From: Typha latifolia
Lineage: Eukaryota; Streptophyta; Magnoliopsida; Poales; Typhaceae
Length of the DNA stretch: 64,000 nt
Direction: 5' to 3'
Assembly (NCBI GenBank): GCA_019914945.1
Contig: CM034113.1
Span: 3,328,850-3,392,849 of the forward strand
In this document: in pieces, positions 32,491 to 42,128 of the stretch
Layout: every line of letters begins with the position of its first letter
Numbering within the stretch: position 1 is the stretch's first letter
Translations under genes and position numbers: made by a program
The notes under the pieces: generated by a model
What the model was told of the DNA's origin: nothing
The model's database searches: none
What the model saw: only the letters and a program-made list of their open reading frames with translations

Positions 32491-33897
32491 TTTGAAAGTT
32501 CAAGCGGCGGTTTACTTCCATCCAACAACACTCTCGACTATCTCTCCAAAAGGTCAATGTGAGGCTTATAAAATCAAAGGTCACGGGCCCCAAGCTCCGG
32601 CCATTGGGTCCCTAAAATAATATCGGCACCTTGCAAGGCCAATGGATAAAGATCCAATGTGAAAGTTTGGCCTTGCACCTTCAATTCTGCACCTCCACAA
32701 ATAGAATCTGCTCGCAAGGTGGTGCCATCTCCAATCGTCACATCGAACCCTTCCGTGGGTTCCGACTCGAGCCCAATCTTCCTAAGGAGCCTCATGTCAA
32801 TGAAGTTGTGGGTGGACCCGGTGTCAATCAAGATTCTCACTGTGGTCTTCTTGACTACTCCGTTCACCCGCAATGTCTTTGACGCCGCCGTCCCCGAATA
32901 GGCGTGGAGGGAGATTTCAGCTATAACGTCCTCCACGTTTTGCTCCTCAACTTCTTCTCCTCGATGTCCAGCCACATCTGCGCTTTCAGCTGCAAGCTCA
33001 TCCTCCGCTTCCTCCAATCCATCGATGAGCATCACCGATCCCATCGGTTTAGCACAACGATGCCCTAGTACAAACTTCTCATCACAACGGAAGCATAAGC
33101 CCTTGGCTCTTCTTTCTTCTACTTGGGCAGGTGTGAGTGCTCGCCCCGGACCTCTAGGTGCGTACTTCACATCTTGGGATGGCTTCAAGGGTGCTCGAGG
33201 AGGTATCAATGCGAAGAGCAGCTCTTGGTACTCCGCTAGTGTTTCCCGCCGCTATGTTTGGTAGAGCTTGATTGCGGCTTCCTTGGCTTGTCCAACTCGC
33301 TTTCCAGTGTATCTTCATGGCTCTATGCTTGTCTTCCATAAGCACCGCATCTTGGAAGGCCTCCTTTAAGGTTCTAGGCCTTAAAGCCCTCACATCGGCT
33401 TGTATGTCACCCCGCAGCCCGGAGATGAAGGTGCTGCGAAGTTGCTGATCCGTCCATGGATCTTGATCTCCAATGTGGTCTCCATGGTGATTCGCTCGTC
33501 GGATGGGTTCACCTGCAACTGGTCCTGGTGTAACCATCCTTGCTTGCCTCTGCCCATAGGGTGGTGGTAGCAGCGGCTCTTGTGGTTGCAAAGGCTGAAC
33601 CGGTGAGGATTGATTCAAGGGGGTGGACTCACGTCGTGGGGTCGATGGTGCCTTCCCGTTAGACATTGCTTCCCTTGGCGCCCATAGTTCCCGCATCATC
33701 TCCATCATCATCTGGTGGTTGATGGCCATCTGCTCTGAAATAGACCCCAACATGGATAGAACGCTAGGCTCTTCCGTATTCCGATTAGATCGGATGGTTC
33801 CGCGGGTGGAAGTCCCCGCAATCGTCTCTTCCTCCTCTATTGGGAGAATCTCTTCTTCATCATCACGCCGTGCAGCCATGGATCTGGTGGTCGTCAT
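32491..33897 (-). pseudogene. G1 gag (core deleted) and protease fused to the integrase region
   Basis: The frame 33154-33897 starts MTTTRSMAARRDDEEEIL and runs through a Pro-rich linker to GDQDPW. It then jumps to TDQQLRSTFISGLRGDIQAD near 33455: the roughly 200-residue capsid-like core present in the copy at 59.9-60.5 kb is gone. The break lies between two CCATGG-containing sites. After one frameshift, 32574-33209 carries the knuckle CFRCDEKFVLGHRC and the protease with an intact DTG (ILIDTGSTHNFI). Protease ends in LLDGSKPPLELSKK and runs at once into RELASFSAPTFPFF, which is the RNase H-integrase linker. RT and RNase H are thus cleanly missing. Confidence 0.85.
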
Positions 33898-33923
33898 TGG
33901 AAGCGCTTGTCTGAGGAACGGTG

Positions 33924-33935
33924 GCTCTGATACCA
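33924..33935 (-). promoter_or_regulatory. Functional-position PBS of the young G1 element
   Basis: Minus strand TGGTATCAGAGC, an exact iMet match, three bases after the 5' LTR end GATCGTATCA. Two more identical copies lie inside the LTR at 33964-33975 and 34007-34018. Confidence 0.9.
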
Positions 33936-33938
33936 GCT

Positions 33939-34695
33939 TGATACGATCCTTCCTCGTCTATAGGCTCTGATACCAGCTTGATACGAACCCTTCTTTTGGT
34001 GCTATGGCTCTGATACCAGATTGTTACGATCTTGCACGGAACTTTAAGATAAGATCCCGAAATATCCCGCCGTTGGATCACTGTGAAATTTTGATATGTT
34101 GTAGGCCCGGAAAAGAGCTTTCCAACGGATCTAGTTTCAGGCGAATCGGAGTTGGGGATCTCGAGATATCGTTCGTTTAGTAGACGAACGTCAGGATACT
34201 CTGTTTTTGGATTCCGTGGATGAAGGCACGAAATTCTGGGTAATGGTGGATTGTGGAGGGCCGGTGTTGATGGGGTGGCACCGGTGTAAAAGTGATGGTG
34301 GAAGGGTTATGGATGATGGAAAGGTTAGGGATAGCGATGGATAAATTGGAAGAAGGGGGAGAAGAGGGCCACTCCTAAGGGACTAGGGTGATTGGCCTGT
34401 CGAGGGAGATTAGAAGCGGCGTCGCCGGGGAGATTGAGGGAACGGGAGCGAAGAAGATGAAGGAGGCAAGGCAAACTCAATTCTCAATATTCAATCCCTA
34501 ATTTTGGTTGCCCTACACATACTTTTATAGGCTAACCAACAACTCAATCTTATCCTAAAACACAATCTTATCCTAAAACACAATCTTATCCTAAAACACA
34601 ATCTTATCCTAAAACTCAATCTTATCCTAAAACTCAATCTTATCCTAAGGTAAATCCAAGCTCGAGACGACGTCGGTGAAGTCCGAATCGTATCA
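33939..34695 (-). repeat. 5' LTR of the young G1 element, with two fossil PBSs
   Basis: Almost identical to 30246-31001. Fossil PBS complements GCTCTGATACCA occur at 33964-33975 and 34007-34018. The AACTCAATC minisatellite is at 34541-34650. Its outer end CCGAATCGTATCA abuts the target duplication AGATT. Confidence 0.92.
34541..34650. repeat. 18-bp minisatellite in the 5' LTR
   Basis: Six units of AACTCAATCTTATCCTAA type, in which units two to four read AACACAATC. Compared with the 3' LTR array the unit number is equal but the variant pattern differs at two units. Confidence 0.9.
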
Positions 34696-34952
34696 AGATT
34701 TTGCTGCCACATTAAGAAAAATGGTTTAGAGGATAACTATGTCAGAGTAGCAAGAAGAATTCAAAAGAGTTAATAGTCGGTGTGAGCCACCTTGGCCCGA
34801 ACCGACATTGATGAACACTTTTATTTCAAGGCTACGGGAGGAGATCCAATCAAACATTCGTGCTCTCTGTCCTAACACTCTTAAAGAGGCCTTTGAGAAG
34901 GCTGTGAGGAAGATGGGCTTGCACGCTAAACTGATTGTAGGGTTTAAGGTTG

Positions 34953-35795
34953 TGATACACCTAGTTAGGATCTTTTCTTATTGCATTAGTTGTTTATATT
35001 TATTAAAATAAAATTCCTATAGGTCGCGTTCGAACGTAGGAGGGGTCGCATTCGAACATCCTTGCAAACTCCTACATCATGTTCGTAAATATAGAGAACG
35101 CATATTGTGCGTTCGAACGCGGTTGGGCGAGTTCGAATACCCATGTTCGAATGCCTGCATCGCGTTCGCACATACAGAGAACGTTTTTTGTGCGTTTGAA
35201 CGCGATCGGGTGCGTTCAAAACACGATCGGCGGGAATCCTCTAGAATTAGGGTTACTTATTATTTTAGGACTTGTTGGCTAGCCTCTATAAATATGTGGA
35301 TGATAGCCAACTTCATTATGCTATTGGAATATTGATTTCTTGCTCTCTATCATCTATCTACCCTAGTCTCCCTCCTCCCTCTTCACCATCCTTCCACATC
35401 TATCGTTGGCAAAGTTTCTTCTAACTTTTAATCTCCCTCGACTATCGAGCCACCCCTCTTCTTTGAGATCTCGACTACTTCATTCCTTTCGTCTATATCC
35501 CTTAATCACATTCACCATCCACCTTCATCTCCATACCCATCAATAATCCTAACATCCACTTTACCCGTCACCACCACCATCACCCACTTTATTCCATGTT
35601 TACATCACAGTTGCAATTTGAATCTATGAAGGGAGTAAATACAAAAGTTGTAGATCAGGAAGTTACAAATCTCATCCACTTAGTTTCATAATTTTCTGAC
35701 TAACAAATAAATATTTGACGAATATTTTCCCACAGTTGCACGGACTAATTTATGTAATAAATCTAGATCTTGAATGAATCGTTCCATAGCCGATC
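34953..35795 (+). repeat. G2 LTR, plus strand
   Basis: Starts TGATACACCTAGTTAGG right after the protease scrap of the interrupted G2 gag, so it is that element's 3' LTR. U3 carries GCGTTCGAACGCGG (35116) and related sites, the TATA region CCTCTATAAATATG is at 35283, and the U5 ends around CATAGCCGATC at 35795. A PBS-like tandem array follows directly. Confidence 0.85.
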
Positions 35796-35958
35796 TTTTG
35801 GTACAAGAACCCATCAGTTTGGTATCAGAGCTTAACATTTGGTATTAGAGCTTATCATTAGTATTAGAGCTTATCAAGTGGTATTAGAGCTTATCATCTA
35901 GTATTAGAGCTTATCAAAGTGGTATTAGAGTTTATCAAATTAGTATCATAGCTTATCA
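35796..35958 (+). repeat. Tandem array of eight PBS/LTR-end units
   Basis: Eight units of 19-21 bases, each a version of TTTGGTATTAGAGCTTATCA: a primer-binding-site-like core (TGGTATCAGAGC, TAGTATTAGAGC and so on) followed by the LTR terminus motif TTATCA. The first unit (TTTTGGTACAAGAACCCATCA) is the most decayed. The array sits at the 3' end of the G2 3' LTR, with no G2 internal region after it; a G1 LTR starts at 35977. Confidence 0.9.
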
Positions 35959-35976
35959 AGGTCCTAGTCGAGTCGC

Positions 35977-36832
35977 TGATACGATTCGTACTTCACCGAT
36001 GTCGTCTCGAGGATAGGTACACTTTAGAGGTGTCTTTGTTTCTTTTTTAGTGTTTAATTCTTAAAAAAATAAGTTTTCTAAACGCCTACATCAGGTTCGC
36101 ACATCCAGAGAGTACAAATTGTGCATTTGAACGTCATGTTCGAACACGCCTGCGAATGTCTGCATCGCATTCGCAAATCTAGAGAAGTGCAAGAAATGTG
36201 CGTTCGAACTCGATTGGGCACGTTCGAATGTGGTCAATGAAAATGTACTATTTAGGGATTTTTGAATTGTTTGGTTAGCCTCTAAAGGTGTGGATGGCAA
36301 GCATTGAGTTATTATTGATGAATTGAGATTTTGCCCTCCCTTCTTCGTCTTCTTCTCTCCCATTCTCTCGTTCCCCAGCGACGCCGCTTCTAACCTCCCT
36401 CGACTGACCAATCACCTAGACCCTTAGGGGTGGCCCTCTCCTCCCCCTTCTTCCAATCTATCCATCACTTGCCCTAATCCTTCCATCACCCATAACCCTT
36501 CCACTACCACTTACTTACCAGTGCCACCCCATTAACACTGGTCCTCCACCATCTACCATCATCTAGGATCTCGTGCCTCCATCCACGGATCCTAAGATAG
36601 ACTACCTGACGTTCGTCCACTAATCGGACAATATCTCGAGATCCCGACATCCGATTCACCTGAAACTTGATTTTTTGGAAATCTCTTTTTTGGATCTACA
36701 ACATATCAAAATATCACATCAATCCAAAGATGAAATATTTTGGGATCTATTTCCAAAGTTCTGTGCCAAATCCTGTCCAGATCTAAAAATTGGGATAGAT
36801 CGAACATTGGTCAAAAAGGGAAGATCGTATCA
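35977..36832 (+). repeat. G1 5' LTR
   Basis: TGATACGATTCGTACTTC to GAAGATCGTATCA, 856 bases, followed by a PBS and gag. The U3 has TTCGAAC sites at 36130-36230. It is visibly diverged from the likely partner at 43904-44802, which suggests an old element. Confidence 0.85.
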
Positions 36833-36835
36833 AGC

Positions 36836-36847
36836 TAGTATTAGAGC
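36836..36847 (+). promoter_or_regulatory. Decayed tRNA-iMet PBS
   Basis: TAGTATTAGAGC, two mismatches to TGGTATCAGAGC, three bases after the LTR end at 36832. Single copy. Confidence 0.75.
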
Positions 36848-36879
36848 CACCATTCCTCGGACATGCGCTTTCTATGATG

Positions 36880-37637
36880 ATAACCAGAGCCATTGTTGCA
36901 CGGCGAGATGATGAAGAAGAGATTCTCCCATTATGGGAGGGGAAACAGTTGCGAGGAATTCCACCTGCGGAACCTCCTGATCAAATCGGAATACGGAAGA
37001 ACCTAGTGTTCAAGCTGTGTTGGGGTCTCTTTCCGAACAAATAGCTGTCAACAACTAGAAGATGATGGAGATGATGCGGGAACTACAGGTGACAAAGGAA
37101 GCCATGGCGAACGGGAATGCACTATGTACCCCCACGACGTGAGTCCACCCCTATGAACCCACGGCCATCGGTTCAGAATTTGCAACCACAAGAGCCGCTG
37201 TTGCCACCACCCTATGGGCAGAGACAATCAAGGATGGTTCCACCAGGCCTAGTTGCAGGTGGGTCCATCCGACGAGTGAACCACTATGGAGATCACCTTG
37301 GAGATCAAGATCCATGGGCGTGGCAATACGAACCGGAACCACGGCGAGTTAATCAAAATTGAAGGAGGGATCATCAACCATTCATGGTGCATCCTCCTCC
37401 GGCATCTATAGGCAAATCGTGCATCTCGAATTCCCCAAGTTCAAAGGTGGTGATCCGATTGATTGGTTGTATAAAGCAGAGCAATTCTTCGCATACTAGG
37501 GTACGGTGGAAGAATACAAGGTGACGCTTGCAAGCTTTCACCTTGAAGATGCGGTGCTTAATTGGTTTCAAGCAGCCAATGCCAATGAAGCTATCAAAAC
37601 TTGGGCTGAATTTTGCGCTGATATCACGCAGTGATTT
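36880..37637 (+). pseudogene. G1 gag, split by a 3.2-kb solo LTR (continues 40861-41575)
   Basis: Starts with the ARRDDEEEIL segment, then a Pro-rich linker (37117-37362) and the core (FPKFKGGDPIDW near 37440, ASFHLEDAV near 37530, TWAEFCADITQ). At 37637 it is interrupted. Past the solo LTR it continues with FGASGYENFDALLSKTMKKT, YQEEFERISS, the knuckle CFHCDEKF...HCYAK (41311-41400) and the beginning of protease (SVHVYLGTVAQKTLRVK) up to 41575. Several stops and frameshifts are present. Unlike the young element, it keeps the gag core. Confidence 0.85.
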
Positions 37638-37964
37638 TGTAACAACCCAAACCTAAAATAATAATAATAATAATACTAATAATAATTTCGTGCCCATGCA
37701 AGCTACTCATGCCGCTTGCATGGTGGGGGCGCCACGCGCCCGCTGCCGCGGCGGCCAGCTGGCCGCGGCGGGACCCGGCACCGTCGCAACCCTCCTCCAC
37801 CGCCTCGTCTCTCTCTCTCTCTCTTTAAATCTCTCTCTCTATCTATCTCTCTCTCTCTCGATCTCTCTCTCTCTCTCACTCTACTCTCTCTCCACTCTCT
37901 TTCGCGTTCCTCATTGCCTGACATCGGCCGCCGCCACCTTTCCAAAGCCGCCACCGCTGGTGAG

Positions 37965-38049
<85 letters not shown>

Positions 38050-40855
38050 CCCGAGCTCGGGCTCGTCGAAGCCAAGCCGCTAGCTGCCTAGCAGCGGTCG
38101 GTGACCTCCCCCTTGGCCTGGGTCCGCAACCCCCTCCCCCACCTTCTCTCTTTCTTCTCTTCCTCTTCTCTTCTTCTTCTTCTTCTTCTTCTTCTTCTTC
38201 TTCTTCTTCTTCTTCTTTCTTCTTTCTTCTTATTTCTTATTTCTTCTTCCTTTCTCCTTTCTTTTTCCCTCAGCTCCCCTCCTCTCTTCTTCTTCTCCTT
38301 CTCCTCCCTTCTTCCTCTTCTTCTTCTTCTTCTCCTCCTCCTCCTCCTCCTCCTTCTTCTTCTTCTTCTTCTTCTTCTTCTTCTTCTTCTTCTTCTTCTT
38401 CTTTTGCTTTCTTTCTTTTTCTTCTTCCTCCTCAGCTTCTACTCCTTTTTTTTTCTGCACAGTGCTGGCTGAGCCTAGCACTGATGGTAGTGTTTTAATT
38501 AATTAATTAATTATTTATTTATTTTATTGATGTTATTTATTTAGGTTTTTCCTTCTTAATTAATGTAAAGAGATTATTTAGACATTAATTATTTTAATAA
38601 TAATATATATTCTTCAATATGATTAGTATTAATTATAATTTGTATAATCAATGATTAATTAGGTATAAATATAAGTAATACTCATATTTATTTATATCTC
38701 TATTAGATTAATATATAGATTTGTAAATTATAATTATCAAATTTATATACTAATATCTTTATGGGATACATTTTAAATAATTCTAATAATTTATTATACA
38801 TTATTATTTTGTAGCAAATAAAATAATTGGCTTATGTATTTATTTATTATTTTATAAAGTAATGACTACGTAGTCCCTAATTAATCAAGATATAATTTAA
38901 TTATAATTAAGTTTTTATCTATATTTTTATTTATAATTAAAAATCTAGCCAGTTATAAAGATAAGTAGAAATTCTAAAATCTAATAAATCATCATATTTT
39001 ACATGAACGGATTTTAATTAGATAAACGACTAACTTCTTGCTACTTAAACATTTTCAGATCCCGAACCCCTTATTTGAGACCCCGTGGACCTTACCAACG
39101 ATGAGTGTCACTCAGTTAACTAACGGACGTGAGAGATGCGTGGTTTGTGTTTTCTGATCACACTGTGAGTAGTTTTATCCCCTAGACGCCTTTCTCAAAT
39201 TAGATTATATGACTTTATCTAGAGATGATTATAGTCGAGCATATTTTTATCATGCATAGAATTAGGCTAATCTTGGATATGAGTATGGTGATGATAAATA
39301 GAGATGATTAGAGATGATTATAGTGTTATGACTGTGTCGGAGTGATTTCTAGTATGAGTGTGCATGTGATAGACTACCAGGAGTATGCATGTGTTAGATA
39401 CATGGTTGGAGTCTACATTGCATCATTTTTCTCTTGATTTTTATTCCACCTAAATTCCTATTATGCATTGATTCATTATCATACTGGATATATGCATGTG
39501 ATCTGGTATTTAGAAGGAAAGCATGAAATGTGATTGATAGGATAGTTGATAGAAAGCATGAGGATACCCGAGTAGGCGTCAGGGTTAGGGGTGCCTGGAG
39601 TGATGATTATGGTTGCTGATATGCGATATCTCGTAGCCCATGTCCGAGGTCAGTTGAGTCTATGTGCACAGACAATTGAACACATGCCGTTCGCTAGGGC
39701 ATATGTGGCGAGTTATCCTCATGAGGTTTCTATCAACTATATGGGTGCCCAGTCTAGATGGATATTGATACCCTTAGCGGATGGCAGAGTATTATTATAT
39801 TTGAGATACTCCTTGCGGATGACAAAATATGCTCGGAGCCTTCGGGCATGATGTTGAAACCGGGTGCTAGGTGTGGACTGTGCACAGTGGTCTAGTATGA
39901 TGATATTATACCGAGATGTCGGTGATGATTGTGATGTTGAGAAATGCATATGATTTCATTATCAATTGGTTACCTGATTATCGAGTGATCAATATGCATC
40001 ATATATGGTTGTATTTGATATCATAGCATAGTCATGGTCGGCATGCATCATGTGTCATATTTGAGAGAGAGAGTTATGATGATAATATGACATGGAGATT
40101 TATTTATACATTATCGAGGATTATATATTTTATCAGTTATGACATGACATGTTATCTATTTTTCATTTATGTATTATTGAGGAACATTCATATACTCATT
40201 CATGGCATGATGCTCTTTTTGATTCATATTATTCAGTACATAATTTACTATCTATTTGACATCATTGATTCGGGGTAAGGTTTATTCACTAAGCCTTTTG
40301 CTCATGACTCTCTTTATTTCTTTTCTAACCCTCTCAGATATGTGGTACGTGATAGTGATTTGAGATATCTTGAGAAGATATTTTAGAATGATGATGAGGT
40401 GAGCTATAGATGCGAGACGGTATAGATGATAGTTTAACCAGATATTGAGTTGTACTAGTATTTGATATTTGTACTCTTTTGTATTAGACGATGATTTGGA
40501 TATTATAGGTCAAATCATAGTGTACTCTTGTATTAGTTATTTTAGTTGTATCTTGATGGTTTGTTGTGGCCTGTGTGGGTCCTGCCAGATTATGTAGTGG
40601 TCTAATGTATATTATTGTGGACTAGAATATTCATATGTTAACAGGTTTATTTGGCCAATAATATGATTTATTTGGTGATGAATTATGTGATCATGGATAG
40701 GTTAGCAGGTTTTATTTGATGATGTCATGATTATATGTGCATAGGAGACTATCTGTGCGTGACGGGCCCCATCCGATCTATCATATGCGCCGCCTGTCCC
40801 GTGTGGGCACGTGTGCGTGCACGTGCACGTACCCGTGCCGGGCGGGGGCGTTACA
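37638..40855 (+). repeat. Tekay/Del-like solo LTR with target duplication
   Basis: Begins TGTAACAACCCAAACC and ends GGGGGCGTTACA, flanked by an exact 5-bp duplication GATTT (37633-37637 and 40856-40860). Removing it rejoins the G1 gag. The ends and size fit Tekay/Del chromoviruses, whose LTRs start TGTAACA...CCC and end GGGCGTTACA. The second copy at 46943-55281 is followed by an iMet PBS, which supports this. The left part is rich in CT and CTT repeats; the right part is C-poor on the plus strand. Confidence 0.92.
37806..38420. repeat. CT and CTT microsatellites in the solo LTR
   Basis: Long (CT)n at about 37970-38046 (close to 38 repeats), with shorter CT runs from 37806, and (CTT)n runs at about 38165-38220 and 38350-38405. 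They generate long but meaningless open frames (runs of Ser, Leu or Lys) on both strands. Confidence 0.95.
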
Positions 40856-41575
40856 GATTTGGAGCATCGGGGTATGAAAACTTCGATGCTCTCCTCTCAA
40901 AGACGATGAAAAAGACTACGATTGGGGCATATCAAGAAGAATTTGAGAGGATAAGTAGCTAATGCCAACCCCCATGGACGGATCAGCAACTTTGCAGCAC
41001 CTTCATCTCCGGGCTACGGAGAGACATACAAGCCTTCATGAGAGTTTTAAGGCCTAGAACTTTAAAGGAGGCCTTCAAAGATGCGGTGCTCATGGTCGAG
41101 CCATGAAGTTATATCTGAAAGAGAACTAGACGAGCCAAGGAAGCCTCAATCAAGCTCAACCAACCATAGTGGTAGGAAATGTTACAAGCGTACCAAGAAC
41201 CGTTGCGGCAATGGTGCCTCCTTGAGCACCCCTGAAGCCATCCCAAGATGTGAAGTACACACCTAGAGGTCCAGGACGGAGGTCCGGAATGAGCACTCAC
41301 ACCTACTCAAGTGGAGGAACGAAGAGCCAAACGCCTATGCTTTCATTGTGATGAGAAGTTTGTACCCGAACATTGCTATGCTAAACTAATAGGATCGATG
41401 ATGCTAATAGATGGGTTGGAGGATGTGAAGGATGAGTTTGCAGCTGAAGATGAAGGTGTGGCTGAACATCAAGGAGAAGTAGCTGAGGAGCAACCCATGG
41501 AGGACATGATAGCCAAAATCTCCGTCCATGTTTATTTAGGGACAGTTGCGCAAAAGACTTTGCGGGTGAAAAGTG

Positions 41576-42128
41576 GTGGCGGAAGGGTTAGGGCAAGTGT
41601 TAGATAGATTGGAAGAAGGGGGAGGAGAGGGCCACTCCTAAGGGACTAGGGTGATTGGCCGGTCGAGGGAATTATAAGCGGCATCGCGGGGGATCGAGAG
41701 AACGGGAGAGAAGAATATGAAGGAGGCAAGGTAAAAACTCAATTCATCAATAATGATTCCATGGTTACCATCCACACCTTTAGAGGCTAACCAATAATTC
41801 AAAAATAACTCTAAATAGTGCATTTTCACCGACCGCGTTCGAACACACCCGATCGCATTTGAACGCACACATTTCTCATTTCTCTAAATTTGCGAGCACG
41901 ATGCAGCCGTTCACAGGCCCGTTTGAACGCACAATTCACACTCTCTGGATGTGCGAACCTGATGTAGACGTTCGAACGCACAATTCATACTCTCTGGATG
42001 TGCGAACCTAATGCAGGCGTTCAAACGCACTCCACCCACATTCGAACTTGACATACAGAAAAGTTATTTTTCTAGAATTAAACACTAAAATAAAAGACAA
42101 AGACATCCCTAAGGTGTATTCATGCTCG
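41576..42128 (-). repeat. Antisense G1 LTR fragment inside protease
   Basis: Matches G1 LTR sequence in minus orientation (AGGGACTAGGGTGATTGGCC near 41640, GGTTACCATCCACACC near 41763, the TTCGAAC region 41830-42050, CTCGAGACGACATTGATGAAG at the end). It replaces the central part of protease, whose first and last portions lie on either side in plus orientation. Confidence 0.75.

Larger units (their letters stand above)
30246..34695 (-). mobile_element. Young complete G1 element, non-autonomous (no gag core, RT or RNase H)
   Basis: Flanked by an exact 5-bp target duplication AGATT (30241-30245 and 34696-34700); its removal restores the G2 gag. The two LTRs (756 and 757 bp) differ at only about six positions by eye, so it inserted recently. 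Internally, read on the minus strand: PBS, gag N-terminal part, deletion of the gag core, zinc knuckle, protease, deletion of RT and RNase H, integrase, chromodomain and 3' LTR. It must have been moved by proteins from another copy. Confidence 0.92.

Noticed and set aside
33924..34018. tRNA gene fragments (GCTCTGATACCA repeats)
   Set aside because: The motif is the complement of the 12-base PBS. No further tRNA arms, anticodon or cloverleaf can be built around it.
37716..38498. 260-codon and neighbouring open frames on both strands
   Set aside because: They translate CT and CTT microsatellites inside a Tekay-like LTR, giving long runs of Ser, Leu or Lys and no domain.
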